Assembly: GCA_951813605.1 (NCBI GenBank)
Contig: OX638379.1
Span: 2,952,062-3,016,061 of the forward strand
Length of the DNA stretch: 64,000 nucleotides
From: an uncultured Bryobacterales bacterium
GTDB lineage: Bacteria > Acidobacteriota > Terriglobia > Bryobacterales > UBA6623
Direction: 5' to 3'
Both the position numbers and the translations under genes were made by a program. The notes beneath the pieces are model-generated. The model was not told where the DNA came from. It saw only the letters and a program-made list of their open reading frames with translations, and did not search any database. Positions 48,487 to 57,445 of this stretch are shown here, piece by piece; the stretch's first letter is position 1; each line of letters opens with the position of its first letter.

Positions 48487-50901
48487 TCAGTCCTCCAGAA
48501 GGGATTCGAGGCCGCGCTCGAAGCCGAGGGCTCGAATGGCCTCGCGGCGGCGGGCAGCCTCGACAGGGTTCGTCGTGTAGAGCCAGTAGCTGCGCCGGTC
48601 GACGGTGAGCTCCAGCACCTGCGCCGCGTCCGGACGGTGCAGCAGCAGCTGTCGCTTTGGAACGAGCGACCGCACCCCCTGCGCTTCTGCGGGGCGGAGT
48701 CCGAACGCTTCGACGTACTCCGAGGGGTCGGCCTCGGGGTTCGCCAGGAAGATCTTGGTCAGGCAGCTCTCCGCCACGGTGCGGCAGAGGCTGGCGTTGC
48801 GGGCAGCGTCGCCGGGCGACTGGGTTGCCAGGATCACGCCCGCGTTGCACTTGCGCCAAGTCTTGAGACCCTCGGCCAGGTAGGCGCCGATGCGGGAGTC
48901 GGCAAGAAAGCGCCAAGCCTCGTCCACCACCAGCAGCTTCCAGCGCCGCAGTTCCTGCGGGGCGGCGACGGCGGTCCCGAGCCGGTGCAGCAAGTAGTAG
49001 AGCAGCGCCCGCGCAAGTTCCGGCTTGTCGGCGGCCCCGGCAAGGTCGACAGCCTGCCAATCGGCCAGTGTCAGGGTGTCCTCCTGGTTGTCGAACACGG
49101 ATCCCCAGACGCCGCCCTCGGTCCACGCGCCCAGAGGGTCGCGCAGGCCGGGCGGCAGCAGCCCGCGCAAGGAGGAAAGCGTGCGCGCGGCAGGTTCCAA
49201 TTCGCACAGGGCGCCGATCTGAGAGCGCACCTCGGCACGCTCGCGGGCGTCGCAGGTCTTGCCCTCGATCTCCAGCAGCATGCGCACGAACGACTCCAGG
49301 AACTGCAGGTTGTCCGGGGTCGGGCGCAGGGCTCGGAAGGGGTTGAGGCGGCACGGCATGCCGCCGTCCTCCAGAGTCAGTTCAAGGTACGCCCCGCCGA
49401 CCAGCTCGGTGAGCTGGCGGTAGGAGCCACCCAGGTCAAGGATGCAGACGCGCGGGTTGTACTTGCGAGCCTGGGCCAGAAGGAAGTTGAGCAGGAAGCT
49501 CTTGCCCGACCCGGTGGCTCCGATCACAAGGGTGTGGGCGATGTCTCCGGCATGCGCGGAATAGTAATACGGAGTCCGGCGGCGGGTTTCGAAGATGGCG
49601 AGATGCTCGTCTCCCAGGTGCTCGTCGCGAGCGTCACCTTGGGACACGGACCACAACGGAGCAAGGTCGGCCGCGACAGCCGCCGACAGGTAGTTGGAGC
49701 GCAGCTGGCGAGCGTGGTTCCCGGGAGCCATGGCGAACCACGCATTGAGGCCGTTGTAGGTCTCCCTATGGAAGCGGGCGTCCGCCGCGGCGGCGATCCG
49801 CAGCAGGTCGGGCCGCACGCCTCGAAGCTTGGCGGGAGTGCTCCCACGCAGGACGACGGTCAGGGAATGCTCGCCGAACGGGAGACCCTCGACCTCAAGC
49901 TCTCGCAGGGCCTCGCCAAGCTGGGCGGATTCGGCTTCGGCCGCCCGGTCCTCCAAAGCGCCGCGAGCTTGCGGCGGCACGTCGCTCCCCGAAGCGTGCG
50001 CGAGCATGCTGTAGCGTTTCTGGTGATAGTGCCGACGCGCAGTCCGTATCCGGCGGCGGGATTGCGGCGTGGCTTCCCGGCGCCACTCGGCCGCTAGGTC
50101 CAGTTCGGCGTCGAGGTCGAGAATCCCGCCGAACAAGTGCGCTCGCGAGGCCGGGGGAGGGTCCAGCAGGACATAGGTCTCGACGCGCTCGGAGTCCAGC
50201 ATGAGGTGGTCGCGGTGGGCTTCCAAATCGCTCAGGGCAAGCTGGCGGTCGAGGCCGTGCGGGGATAGCGGACGGCCAGTCTCGGCAGCGCGGCGGGAAT
50301 TGGCGGAAAAGGCCAGCTCGGAAAACAGGTTGGCCCCGGCCAAGGGCTCCAGGGGGGTGACATCGCGGACCAGCCCTCGGAACGCTGAAACCGTGCTCTC
50401 GAACCGCTCGCAAGCGGCGGCCACCTCCGAAGCCAGCACCCGCTTGGTGCGTTCGGGCAACAGCCACAGCGCGGCTCGGCTCACGAATGCCTGGGCGCGG
50501 CCGGCATGGCGCCCCTTGGGCGCTTGCGGGGAAAGACGCGGGTTCCAATACCAGTAGACTGTCGCCTCGATCGAGTACAGGCCTCGGCCCAGCAGGTGGG
50601 CGTGCCGCGCGTCGCGGGCGCGCAACGCCAGCCGGTCGCCTGGTTGTCGCTGGGGCAGAGACGAGAGCCGACGCTTGCGAGCGTGCCAGCGAACCCGCCA
50701 GCCGGGATCGAGACTCTTTAACGCGCGTGTCCAGCGCAGGGCCGCGAAGTCCAGATCGGCCGCCGCGAGGCATTCGAATGGTGCGCCCCGCAGCCGGGCC
50801 CCGGCCAGGAACCCCCCGCTCTTGGTGAGTATGGAACGCTCGCTGGCGAAGCCCAGCCAGGGAAGCTGCGAGTGGAGCGGGGCCGCTTCCTGCCGGCTCA
50901 T
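48487..50901 (-). CDS. trbE: TrbE/VirB4-like conjugation ATPase
   Basis: An 804-residue VirB4-family ATPase, the largest energy component of the channel. The start MSRQEAAPLHSQLPWLGFASE at 50901 overlaps the trbD stop (ATGA) and drops a 130-residue extension that lies in trbD. The N-terminal domain has RRHYHQKRYSMLAHASGS; Walker A is GATGSGKSFLLNFL at about 461; Walker B is WKLLVVDEAWRFLADSR; then ATQSPGDAARNASLCRTVAESCLTKIFLANPEA. All motor motifs are intact. Confidence 0.94.
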   Translation of the reverse strand: MSRQEAAPLHSQLPWLGFASERSILTKSGGFLAGARLRGAPFECLAAADLDFAALRWTRALKSLDPGWRVRWHARKRRLSSLPQRQPGDRLALRARDARHAHLLGRGLYSIEATVYWYWNPRLSPQAPKGRHAGRAQAFVSRAALWLLPERTKRVLASEVAAACERFESTVSAFRGLVRDVTPLEPLAGANLFSELAFSANSRRAAETGRPLSPHGLDRQLALSDLEAHRDHLMLDSERVETYVLLDPPPASRAHLFGGILDLDAELDLAAEWRREATPQSRRRIRTARRHYHQKRYSMLAHASGSDVPPQARGALEDRAAEAESAQLGEALRELEVEGLPFGEHSLTVVLRGSTPAKLRGVRPDLLRIAAAADARFHRETYNGLNAWFAMAPGNHARQLRSNYLSAAVAADLAPLWSVSQGDARDEHLGDEHLAIFETRRRTPYYYSAHAGDIAHTLVIGATGSGKSFLLNFLLAQARKYNPRVCILDLGGSYRQLTELVGGAYLELTLEDGGMPCRLNPFRALRPTPDNLQFLESFVRMLLEIEGKTCDARERAEVRSQIGALCELEPAARTLSSLRGLLPPGLRDPLGAWTEGGVWGSVFDNQEDTLTLADWQAVDLAGAADKPELARALLYYLLHRLGTAVAAPQELRRWKLLVVDEAWRFLADSRIGAYLAEGLKTWRKCNAGVILATQSPGDAARNASLCRTVAESCLTKIFLANPEADPSEYVEAFGLRPAEAQGVRSLVPKRQLLLHRPDAAQVLELTVDRRSYWLYTTNPVEAARRREAIRALGFERGLESLLED

Positions 50902-51218
50902 GCGGGGACCTCGCCAACGACGTCCAAGGGCGCCGGCTCGGGCGAGCGCAGGGCCGGGTCGTAGCGGCGGCTGCATGACGCCGAGCGCAGCAAGACGGAC
51001 GGGAGGCCGGGATCGTAGCGGGTCGCTAGCAGGCCGCCAGCGTAGCCAGAAGCGAACAGCAGCAGGCCGGACAGCGGCGCGTTGAAGGACGAGAAGGCCG
51101 CCGCGCCTACACAGGCGGCCCCCAGAAACAAGCGCCGCTCGCAGCCGAGCAGCGTGAGAGGACGGCTGAGCGCCGGGTACGCCCCGTGCGGCACAGGCAA
51201 GTCGGTCGCGACACTCAC
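50898..51218 (-). CDS. trbD: TrbD/VirB3-like membrane protein
   Basis: A 106-residue protein starting with GTG at 51218 that overlaps the trbC stop (GTGA). Hydrophobic stretches at about residues 31-45 and 49-62 (LFLGAACVGAAAFSS, APLSGLLLFASGYAGGL) after LSRPLTLLGCERRL are the VirB3/TrbD pattern. A longer frame (to 51413) extends into trbC and is rejected. It is coupled to trbE on its other side. Confidence 0.84.
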   Translation of the reverse strand: MSVATDLPVPHGAYPALSRPLTLLGCERRLFLGAACVGAAAFSSFNAPLSGLLLFASGYAGGLLATRYDPGLPSVLLRSASCSRRYDPALRSPEPAPLDVVGEVPA

Positions 51219-51517
51219 GGGAAGAGCCACTGCATGAAGTTGACCGCGCCGATGGACATGCCGACGCCGAAGATGAGGCTCGCCAGAGCACGCTTGCTGC
51301 CGCCCTCTCCGAAGGCGAACATCAATCCGCCGATGACGATGGCGATTAGGCTGAGCCCGCGGGCGATGGGGCCGGTGAAGGCGGTCTGCAGAACCGTGAC
51401 AGCCTGCAGCCATGGGCTGACGCCGGTCTGCGCGAGGAGCGCCTGCGGCAGCGCCGCAATGGCAATCAGCAAGACTCCAAGGCGGCGGGCGGAAGGGAAG
51501 TGGGTTCGCTTGCGCAT
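51215..51517 (-). CDS. trbC: TrbC/VirB2-like pilin
   Basis: A 100-residue pilin precursor. The start at 51517 (MRKRTHFPSARRLG) has an AAAGGA ribosome-binding site 8 bases upstream. A signal (LGVLLIAIAALPQALLAQ) is followed by two hydrophobic helices joined by a glycine turn: FTGPIARGLSLIAIVIGGLMFAFGEGG and ALASLIFGVGMSIGAVNFM, the VirB2/TrbC hairpin. It is the first gene of the long trb-traG operon. Confidence 0.88.
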   Translation of the reverse strand: MRKRTHFPSARRLGVLLIAIAALPQALLAQTGVSPWLQAVTVLQTAFTGPIARGLSLIAIVIGGLMFAFGEGGSKRALASLIFGVGMSIGAVNFMQWLFP

Positions 51518-51657
51518 GGGGTTGGGTCCTTTCAGTTGGAACGAGTCTGGAGAGAGTTCCGCAGTGCCGGATTCCGGGGCGGATCGGAGCCGATGCGTGT
51601 CGATGGTTGGTGCTTCCTGCCGTAGGACCGGACCTGCTGTGGAACTCATCTAAGGCG

Positions 51658-51687
51658 ATAATAATCTATTAATAGATAATATGTCAA
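51658..51687 (-). promoter_or_regulatory. Promoter with palindromic operator, trbC operon
   Basis: Minus-strand TTGACA (51687-51682) and TATTAT (51663-51658) with an 18-base spacer. The spacer carries the perfect palindrome ATCTATTAATAGAT (51664-51677), in the same register as the operator of the trbB-unit promoter. This is the strongest promoter-like sequence in the transfer module. Confidence 0.78.
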
Positions 51688-51800
51688 GCAGAATGAAGAA
51701 ATATTATTGCGATTCATCCAGGTTTATTGCTATCAGACGAGATTCCGGAGCGGCTAGATGGTGCGGAGGCTCTGTCAGTCGAGAGTGTTGCAGTGCGACC

Positions 51801-51995
51801 GGCGAGGGCAGATTCCGCAACATCAGCTCGCGGCACCTGAACCGGTACGCTCAGAAATTCGGGGGCAAGCACGACACCCGCGATGCGGACACGCTGGCCC
51901 AGGTGACGGCCCTGGTGGCCGGACCGATAGGGAAGCGCCTCACGCACCGCGACCTTGCTGCCGACAACGGACTGTCTCCGGGAGCTTGCGCTTAG
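51801..51995 (+). pseudogene. IS1595-family transposase remnant
   Basis: About 64 codons that match the C-terminal end of IS1595-type transposases: FRNISSRHLNRYAQKFGGKH, then DADTLAQVTALVAGPIGKRL and HRDLAADNGLSPGA. The upstream part of the frame is not recognisable, and the DDE catalytic part is absent. It sits on the plus strand between the divergent positions of trbC and trbJ promoters, splitting what is usually a continuous trb operon. Confidence 0.7.
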
Positions 51996-52514
51996 GACTC
52001 GGCTGCTTGTCCCGGGGCACTGCACGCTGCAGGTCCCGAGCCAGATCCTCGAGACTTGCGTCGCCGTAGTTGGGGTGCTTCCAAATGGCCCACTGAGTGC
52101 AGCGAGTGAGGTTGTGCCCGTGGAACAGCGTCCGGTTCTACCCGTGCGCTAGGGACATCGCGGCGAATCGCGGCGGAATTCCGCCGCCTTGTCATGTCAG
52201 TCGAATGAATCCCTTGGTCTTCCCAGTCGGAGACCACTGGCGAAACCGCGGGCGAGGCGGGCATCCTAGAGGGCAAGGCGGAAGATGGACGAGAAGTCTC
52301 GCCGGTCGGGCCGTCCCATTTGGTTTCCGGCGACATGGAGATCCCGCTTGTCGGCGCGCTGCCGTGACGAGCCGGGACTTCGACTCCACAACAGGCTCTT
52401 CCCCGCCCCAGCTCGGCGTCGTCCACGCCCGTCCTTGCAACCGCTGCGGTTCCCACGGTGCGGGCGCGTCGCCCTTCGACTGATCTGCGAGGCGACGGAT
52501 TCCGGCCCGACTGC
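51996..52514. other. Spacer between the transposase remnant and trbJ
   Basis: No gene that I can support; frames in all phases are short or arginine/proline-rich. It is probably scar DNA from the inserted element whose transposase end lies just to the left. Confidence 0.35.
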
Positions 52515-53375
52515 TCAGGGCATCGTCCACTGCGGAACGGGCTGGGCCGCGGCCATGGCGCGATACCCGGCAGCAGCCTCCATTGAGCGGGCCAGCCGGT
52601 CGCGCTCCCGCTTCAGCCCGGCCACCTCGGCCTCAAGCAAGGCGTCGAGCAGCTGGTTGGTCTGCTCCGTCCCGTGAATCTGGCGGACCTGTCCCACCGA
52701 AACCTTGCCTAGAAGCGCAGGCAGCGCCTGCGAGTTGCTGCTGGGGTCCAAGGCGGCCCGCTCAAGCTCGCCGTGCGCCCTCCGCCGATCCGGGGCGAGG
52801 CGCCGCATCTCTCCGAGGACGGCCATCAAACGCACTGCAGCCGCGTCTGCCAACTCGAGCGTGGCGTGCTCGCGCTGGACATCTCGTCGCAGATCGTTTG
52901 GAAGCGTCGGCATGGCGGCGCTCCAATCCGGCACCGGCGAGGCAGCCTGGCCGTAGGCAGCTACGGTCCCCCCGGCAACGGAGTCTCCGTTAACCGCTCG
53001 GGTCCATGGGCCGCTCGTTCCGTATAGATTCGCCGAATTGCTTCGCATCCACGGCGTCGCGTCTGCACGGTAGATTTGGAGCCCGCCGAGGTCACGCAAG
53101 GTACCGGCAATGCCCTTGTAATGATCCAGCGTGTTGCTGGCTAGGGAGCTGAGGCCCTGGAGCTCGGCAAGTCGCAGCTGCGCCGCTTCCACGACGGGCT
53201 GGGCGTCCTTGACGGTGACCGGCATGAGGCCGGCGGCGTTGATGTCACTCTGAGCAATGCCAATGGCCTTGCCAACAGCCTTGCCGATGCCGGCGAAGAA
53301 CGCCTTCCAGAATGAAGGGGCCGGTGCCGCTAGAACCAGCAACATCGCGAGTGAAATGGCGGTTTTCTTAATCAT
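52515..53375 (-). CDS. trbJ: TrbJ/VirB5-like periplasmic protein
   Basis: A 286-residue secreted protein with a signal peptide (MIKKTAISLAMLLVLAAPAPS). Helical segments LAELQGLSSLASNTLDHYKGIAG, REHATLELADAAAVRLMAVLGEM and the terminal coiled coil QTNQLLDALLEAEVAGLKRERDRLARSMEA match TrbJ, the VirB5 counterpart acting at the pilus tip or in entry exclusion. The ribosome-binding site AAGGAG is 7 bases before the ATG. It is separated from trbC by a transposase remnant and has its own operator-bearing promoter. Confidence 0.82.
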   Translation of the reverse strand: MIKKTAISLAMLLVLAAPAPSFWKAFFAGIGKAVGKAIGIAQSDINAAGLMPVTVKDAQPVVEAAQLRLAELQGLSSLASNTLDHYKGIAGTLRDLGGLQIYRADATPWMRSNSANLYGTSGPWTRAVNGDSVAGGTVAAYGQAASPVPDWSAAMPTLPNDLRRDVQREHATLELADAAAVRLMAVLGEMRRLAPDRRRAHGELERAALDPSSNSQALPALLGKVSVGQVRQIHGTEQTNQLLDALLEAEVAGLKRERDRLARSMEAAAGYRAMAAAQPVPQWTMP

Positions 53376-53460
53376 GATTGTCTCCTTGAGTGGTGAGTCT
53401 TGTCTCCGAGTCGGCCGTGACCGTCCATCTACGCGGTACAGCTGAAGGCGCGACGGAGAA

Positions 53461-53500
53461 ATCTATAAACAGATTATATTATCTAGACATAGAATTCCAA
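53461..53500 (-). promoter_or_regulatory. Promoter with two operator copies, trbJ
   Basis: Minus-strand TTGGAA (53500-53495) and TATAAT (53478-53473), spacer 16. Two near-palindromes of the trb operator are present: 53481-53494 (in the spacer, two mismatches to ATCTATnnATAGAT) and 53461-53474 (one mismatch, overlapping the -10 side). Their starts are exactly 20 bases apart, about two helical turns. Confidence 0.68.
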
Positions 53501-54055
53501 GCCGATTGCAGTAAAATCTCCTGCATTCATCGGTTTTCTTGGTGATTCGAGTGATTTCGCTGGCAGTGCCGGACTGGGTAACGGCCTCAGCAGATCGTGC
53601 AAGGGCGCGCGAACGAGCAGCTCTCAGCGTCGCGAAGCGATCCTAAGCGGTAACGCGAAGCTTGCATCGTGCAGCAAGGTTCGTTTGAGCGACTCCCTCC
53701 GTCACGCGCCTCACGCAGGCGGCCGACCGACAAAGGCATTTTCTTGGCAAGGTTGCACTTATTTATAATCTGCAAATGAAATATATTCTTATTCAAGAGC
53801 TGCCTGAAGTCCAAAGCCGACTTTGAAGCACGAGAAGACGGCCCTAGCTCCTACATCATTTGTACCCGCTGCTGCCGGCGAAACAAAGGCGTTGCCACTA
53901 CATCGGGGGCGAGGCGATTGTGGGTCCGAGAACTACTTGCGGACTCGACGAGCGGACTCCAACGGAGCGCAGTCACCGATTCGCAGCAACTATTGGCATC
54001 CACTGTGCATATCAGTCGCCCAGCGATTCCTGCGCCGATGCTGCTGAGTCAGGCT
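53501..54055. other. Intergenic region, right limit of the trb cluster
   Basis: A+T-rich in places, with no supported gene; a minus-strand frame at 53587-53814 has no ribosome-binding site and poor composition. Convergent or boundary DNA between trbJ and the TcmP pair. Confidence 0.35.
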
Positions 54056-54775
54056 CTACTGCATGGTTGTGCCGGGCATTTCGTCCCACGTCCTGCCGTC
54101 CAGCAGCCGCCCCGCGCGCTTCTTGAACACGCCGCCCCACTGCTTGAAGAAGAACGGGATCTGGTGTTGAACACATCTGTCACGAATGTCCCGGACCCAC
54201 TTCGCTTCCACGCAGCGGGCCCCGGGACCGGACTCGCCGCCGGCGATCACCCAATCGACGTCGGAAAGGCATAGGCTGGGAAGCGGTCCCAGCAGGGGCT
54301 CGAGGGACAGGAACTTCTTTCTTGCGCCTGTCTGGCGAAGCAAGTCGACTCGTCCGAGCCAGGGTTCCGACTCGACGCTCACGCCGAGCCAGATGTTCGG
54401 TGTCCAATCCAGGAATCGGTCTAGCTCGATGACTCTTTGGGGACGCTTGGTCAGCACTTGAAACGTGTGCCGCGATGCACGCTTCATCACGTCGAACACG
54501 GACTGGATGAAATCCTCGGAAACGTCTTCGTGGAACAAGTCGGACATGGAGTTGACAAACACGAGCCTGGCCTTGCGCCATCGCAGGGGCTCGCGCAGGA
54601 CGGCGTCGTGCATGGCGACTTGGAACGCGTGGCGGTACTTATCAACACCCATAGCGCGGAGTCTCCAAGCCATCCGCTCGGCGTAGCAGTGCTTGCAGCC
54701 GGGACTGATCTTCGAGCATCCCGTGACGGGATTCCAAGTGTTCTCGGTCCATTCGATCCGAGAAGAGCTCGCCAT
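54056..54775 (-). CDS. Three-Cys-motif protein, DUF5131 (phage Gp37/Gp68 family)
   Basis: A 239-residue protein. The N terminus [34 protein letters not shown] contains three cysteines (20, 27 and 30) that suggest an Fe-S or zinc site; [54 protein letters not shown] and PFFFKQWGG are the family marks. It starts 2 bases after the TcmP gene, with a GGGA ribosome-binding site inside the tcmP end. In databases these two families are genetic partners. A radical-SAM-like fold has been proposed in the literature as I recall, but the biochemical role is unknown. Confidence 0.88.
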   Translation of the reverse strand: MASSSRIEWTENTWNPVTGCSKISPGCKHCYAERMAWRLRAMGVDKYRHAFQVAMHDAVLREPLRWRKARLVFVNSMSDLFHEDVSEDFIQSVFDVMKRASRHTFQVLTKRPQRVIELDRFLDWTPNIWLGVSVESEPWLGRVDLLRQTGARKKFLSLEPLLGPLPSLCLSDVDWVIAGGESGPGARCVEAKWVRDIRDRCVQHQIPFFFKQWGGVFKKRAGRLLDGRTWDEMPGTTMQ

Positions 54776-54777
54776 GA

Positions 54778-55632
54778 TCAGAATCCCTTTGAGATATGGT
54801 CCGCGATTCGCTTCGCTAGACCGATGCCGCTCTTGTTTCCGACGCAAAACAGGAATTCGAACAAGGGGCTGCCAATTGGCGCCCTGAGAGTTATGCTGCG
54901 GTCCAACAGCCGGTCACCAAATCGATTCTTGAGATTATTCTTGTAGATTCCAAGCAACCCATCCGCGCCCGGGTCTCGCTCGTAGTGTGGTTCGTCGAAC
55001 AAAGATTGCTGCTGGCTCTCTCGGTAGAGACCTCTCCAGCTATCGTCGCCGTAAATTGGATCCAGTCGGCGTGCCCACCCAGCGCTCACATCCTCGGGTT
55101 TGCGAGACCTCGGCAACATTCGCTGAATCGCGAATTCCGGGAAGAGCAACCACGTGTCTAGAGCGTTGAATCCCGCAATCCTCTTGACTGTGGACCACTC
55201 GACTTGTGTCGCGAAGGGATCGAGAAACAGAACCCCGCGCCATGTTCCCCAATTCACGTCGATTCTTTGGAGGAATCTGTTCGCGTCCGCTCGCTCGATC
55301 TGTATACTGCGAGCGGGATATGCCAACCTAAGGCGCTCTAGCTCACGGCAGCTCTCGAGGTCCTTGTCCACAAACACCAAGCGATCGAACGGCTTGTCGC
55401 CAATCCTAATCGCGCGTTCGGCAGAACCGCTGATGAGATCCTCGGCTTCACGGTTTGGGTTGCCAAGGGTGACTCTCCCGCTGCCAGCGAAGGCATCGAT
55501 GTAGGTGAGCCTGAAGGGCTTGTTCTTCAGAGCGGTCGTGTAGGCATTCAAATACTCTTCGAGAATATCCAGCTTCTTGATTGTCCAGCTGCCACCGAAC
55601 GAAGTAGCTTGTTGTGCCAGAACCTTACCCAT
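54778..55632 (-). CDS. tcmP: Three-Cys-motif partner protein TcmP
   Basis: A 284-residue protein. The Rossmann-like core is visible as [33 protein letters not shown] and [14 protein letters not shown], so it resembles a SAM-dependent methyltransferase fold. [20 protein letters not shown] at the N terminus and [24 protein letters not shown] at the C terminus are typical of the TcmP family. It precedes its partner, the three-Cys DUF5131 protein. The pair is common in mobile and defence-rich regions; its target is not known. Confidence 0.87.
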   Translation of the reverse strand: MGKVLAQQATSFGGSWTIKKLDILEEYLNAYTTALKNKPFRLTYIDAFAGSGRVTLGNPNREAEDLISGSAERAIRIGDKPFDRLVFVDKDLESCRELERLRLAYPARSIQIERADANRFLQRIDVNWGTWRGVLFLDPFATQVEWSTVKRIAGFNALDTWLLFPEFAIQRMLPRSRKPEDVSAGWARRLDPIYGDDSWRGLYRESQQQSLFDEPHYERDPGADGLLGIYKNNLKNRFGDRLLDRSITLRAPIGSPLFEFLFCVGNKSGIGLAKRIADHISKGF

Positions 55633-56130
55633 CGTCGTGCACTCCGAACTCGCTTAACGCTCTGTTTCTCCGCCACCGTCAGTTTACGCTTAACCGCCCG
55701 AGAACTTGGGATTGGCATCGTACCTCAGCGAGTCAGCAAACAGCATAGCATATAAACGAATAAACAGCGATAATTACACACACATATCTTGTTTCCCTCG
55801 CCTCGCAGAAACAGCGTATCTCATTGTCTTGTTGCTATAGGTAAATCAGTGGCGAGACGAGCGAATTCTGTGCGTGTGAAGTCCTTCTGCACACGTGCGG
55901 AACCGCGCTGAGCGCATCGCTTGACATCGTCCCGACAGCCCGGCCGACCTCCCACCCCTTCAAGGCATCGAAAAGGGGCTTGCAATCCGCCATCCAAAGC
56001 GTGGCGGAGCGGTTTTGCCGCCGTGCAATAGTGAGAGTGCGGACGGACGGCCTGAGCACAAGCAACTGCGCTTTCCGGGCGACGAGACCGCGGGGTGGAC
56101 CTTGGCGCACGGGGAAGACGGGGAGCCGAT
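55633..56130. other. Divergent intergenic region
   Basis: Between the tcmP start (minus) and the phosphatase start (plus). The middle (55740-55800) is A+T-rich and probably holds promoters for both directions; no gene is supported. A minus-strand frame here is the shadow of the phosphatase gene. Confidence 0.4.
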
Positions 56131-57003
56131 ATGAATCAGGGCACTTCGCAGGCAGACCCGTCCGAGCGGCCGAGCCCTCCTCCGCTCGGATGGGATTACG
56201 ACGGTCTGCCGACACCGAGAGTCGACGGACCGGCGGTACAGTCGCTCGAGCGCAACGAGCGCGGTCGCGATCTCGTGATCGGGGACATACACGGACAGCG
56301 AGAAACTTTCGAGCGCGTCCTCGAGACAGTCAGGTACTCCCCTGAAGATGGCGATCGAGTACTCCTGCTCGGCGACGTAATCGACCGGGGTCCGGACTCC
56401 GCTGGAATGCTCGAGTGGCTGCGACGCGACGGCGTGACCTGCATTCGCGGCAACCACGAGCAGTTCATGCTCGACGCGCTTGAGGGTACCAAGGAGATGG
56501 AAGAACTGTGGATGGAACACAACGGCGGGGCATGGGCGAAAGCTCTGGACCGCGGCGAGCGTGACGAGTGGCGCGAGGTGCTCCGAACGCTGCCGCTAGC
56601 GGTGGAAGCAGAAGGCGGGCAGGGCAAGTTCGTGCTGGTCCATGCGGAGATCCCAGAGGAAACGCCTTGGTGGGCTCTAAAGGCTTGGCTCGAGGAGGGG
56701 GATCGCCGCGCTGGAATTCTCGCGCTCTGGGCTCGGCAGAGATACATGAACAGACCCGAGCGTGACCCCGGCGTGCCCGACGTGTGGAGGACATTCCACG
56801 GGCACGTGCCACTCCGCGAACTGAGACAGGTCGGCAACATGCGATGGATCGACGCTGGAGCAGCGTACGCTCATATGTACGACGGAGCAGCGGTGGCATG
56901 CGTGCCGATCGGCCCGGACGGAAACGAGCAGGAACCGGTGCTAGTCAAGGTGTTGGACGTAGACTCGAAACAGGGGAGAGCAGCGAGAGCGGCGCGGAGC
57001 TGA
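56131..57003 (+). CDS. Serine/threonine-type metallophosphatase
   Basis: A 290-residue calcineurin-like phosphoesterase, close to the phage lambda and PrpA/PrpB protein phosphatases. The dimetal motifs are complete: GDIHG (51-55), GDVIDRG (81-87), GNHE (107-110), then VLVHAEIPEE and FHGHVPLRE. The start at 56131 has a GGGGAG ribosome-binding site; a longer frame begins in the divergent promoter region. It stands alone on the plus strand. Related enzymes remove phosphate from proteins or nucleotides; the substrate is unknown. Confidence 0.88.
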   Translation: MNQGTSQADPSERPSPPPLGWDYDGLPTPRVDGPAVQSLERNERGRDLVIGDIHGQRETFERVLETVRYSPEDGDRVLLLGDVIDRGPDSAGMLEWLRRDGVTCIRGNHEQFMLDALEGTKEMEELWMEHNGGAWAKALDRGERDEWREVLRTLPLAVEAEGGQGKFVLVHAEIPEETPWWALKAWLEEGDRRAGILALWARQRYMNRPERDPGVPDVWRTFHGHVPLRELRQVGNMRWIDAGAAYAHMYDGAAVACVPIGPDGNEQEPVLVKVLDVDSKQGRAARAARS

Positions 57004-57445
57004 GACTTGCCAGGGATTTCCCAGAGTCGGATCCTCACTGCCCTCTAGCGGACGATCTTTCAGATTCCAAGCGCCGGCGGGACGGCCGCATCGGCAGGTG
57101 TTCGGTCATTGCGAGGCGGAGGCAGGATAGAGCGAAACCGAGGAGCGGGCCCCAGGGAGGAAACAGGAACACCGCCATTCTTGAGAGGCCGCTGAGCCAA
57201 TCGACATTTTGACTATCGAATTGATAATCGACGGATATTGTGATTATCTGGCGAATTCTCTTTCGATTTGCTCCGTCAGTCTTAGATTGCTCGCCAAGCG
57301 AACGCGAATCGAAGACATTGATCGCGCTGGGCCTAAAGGCGCGCCTGCTGGGTGTGGACGGTGGTTTTCGACGAACGTCCTAGGCAACCGCGACGGCGTC
57401 GTTCTTTAGGAGCCGGCAAAGTTCGAGACCAAGGAGGAAAGCCAG
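57004..57445. other. Left flank of the IS1380 element
   Basis: No gene is supported between the phosphatase and the insertion sequence. An A+T-rich patch near 57200-57260 contains an imperfect inverted repeat (CTATCGAATTGATAATCG) that could be regulatory, but it has no clear neighbour to serve. Confidence 0.35.

Noticed and set aside
53587..53814. Minus-strand frame of 75 codons near trbJ
   Set aside because: No ribosome-binding site, poor composition, and no known family.
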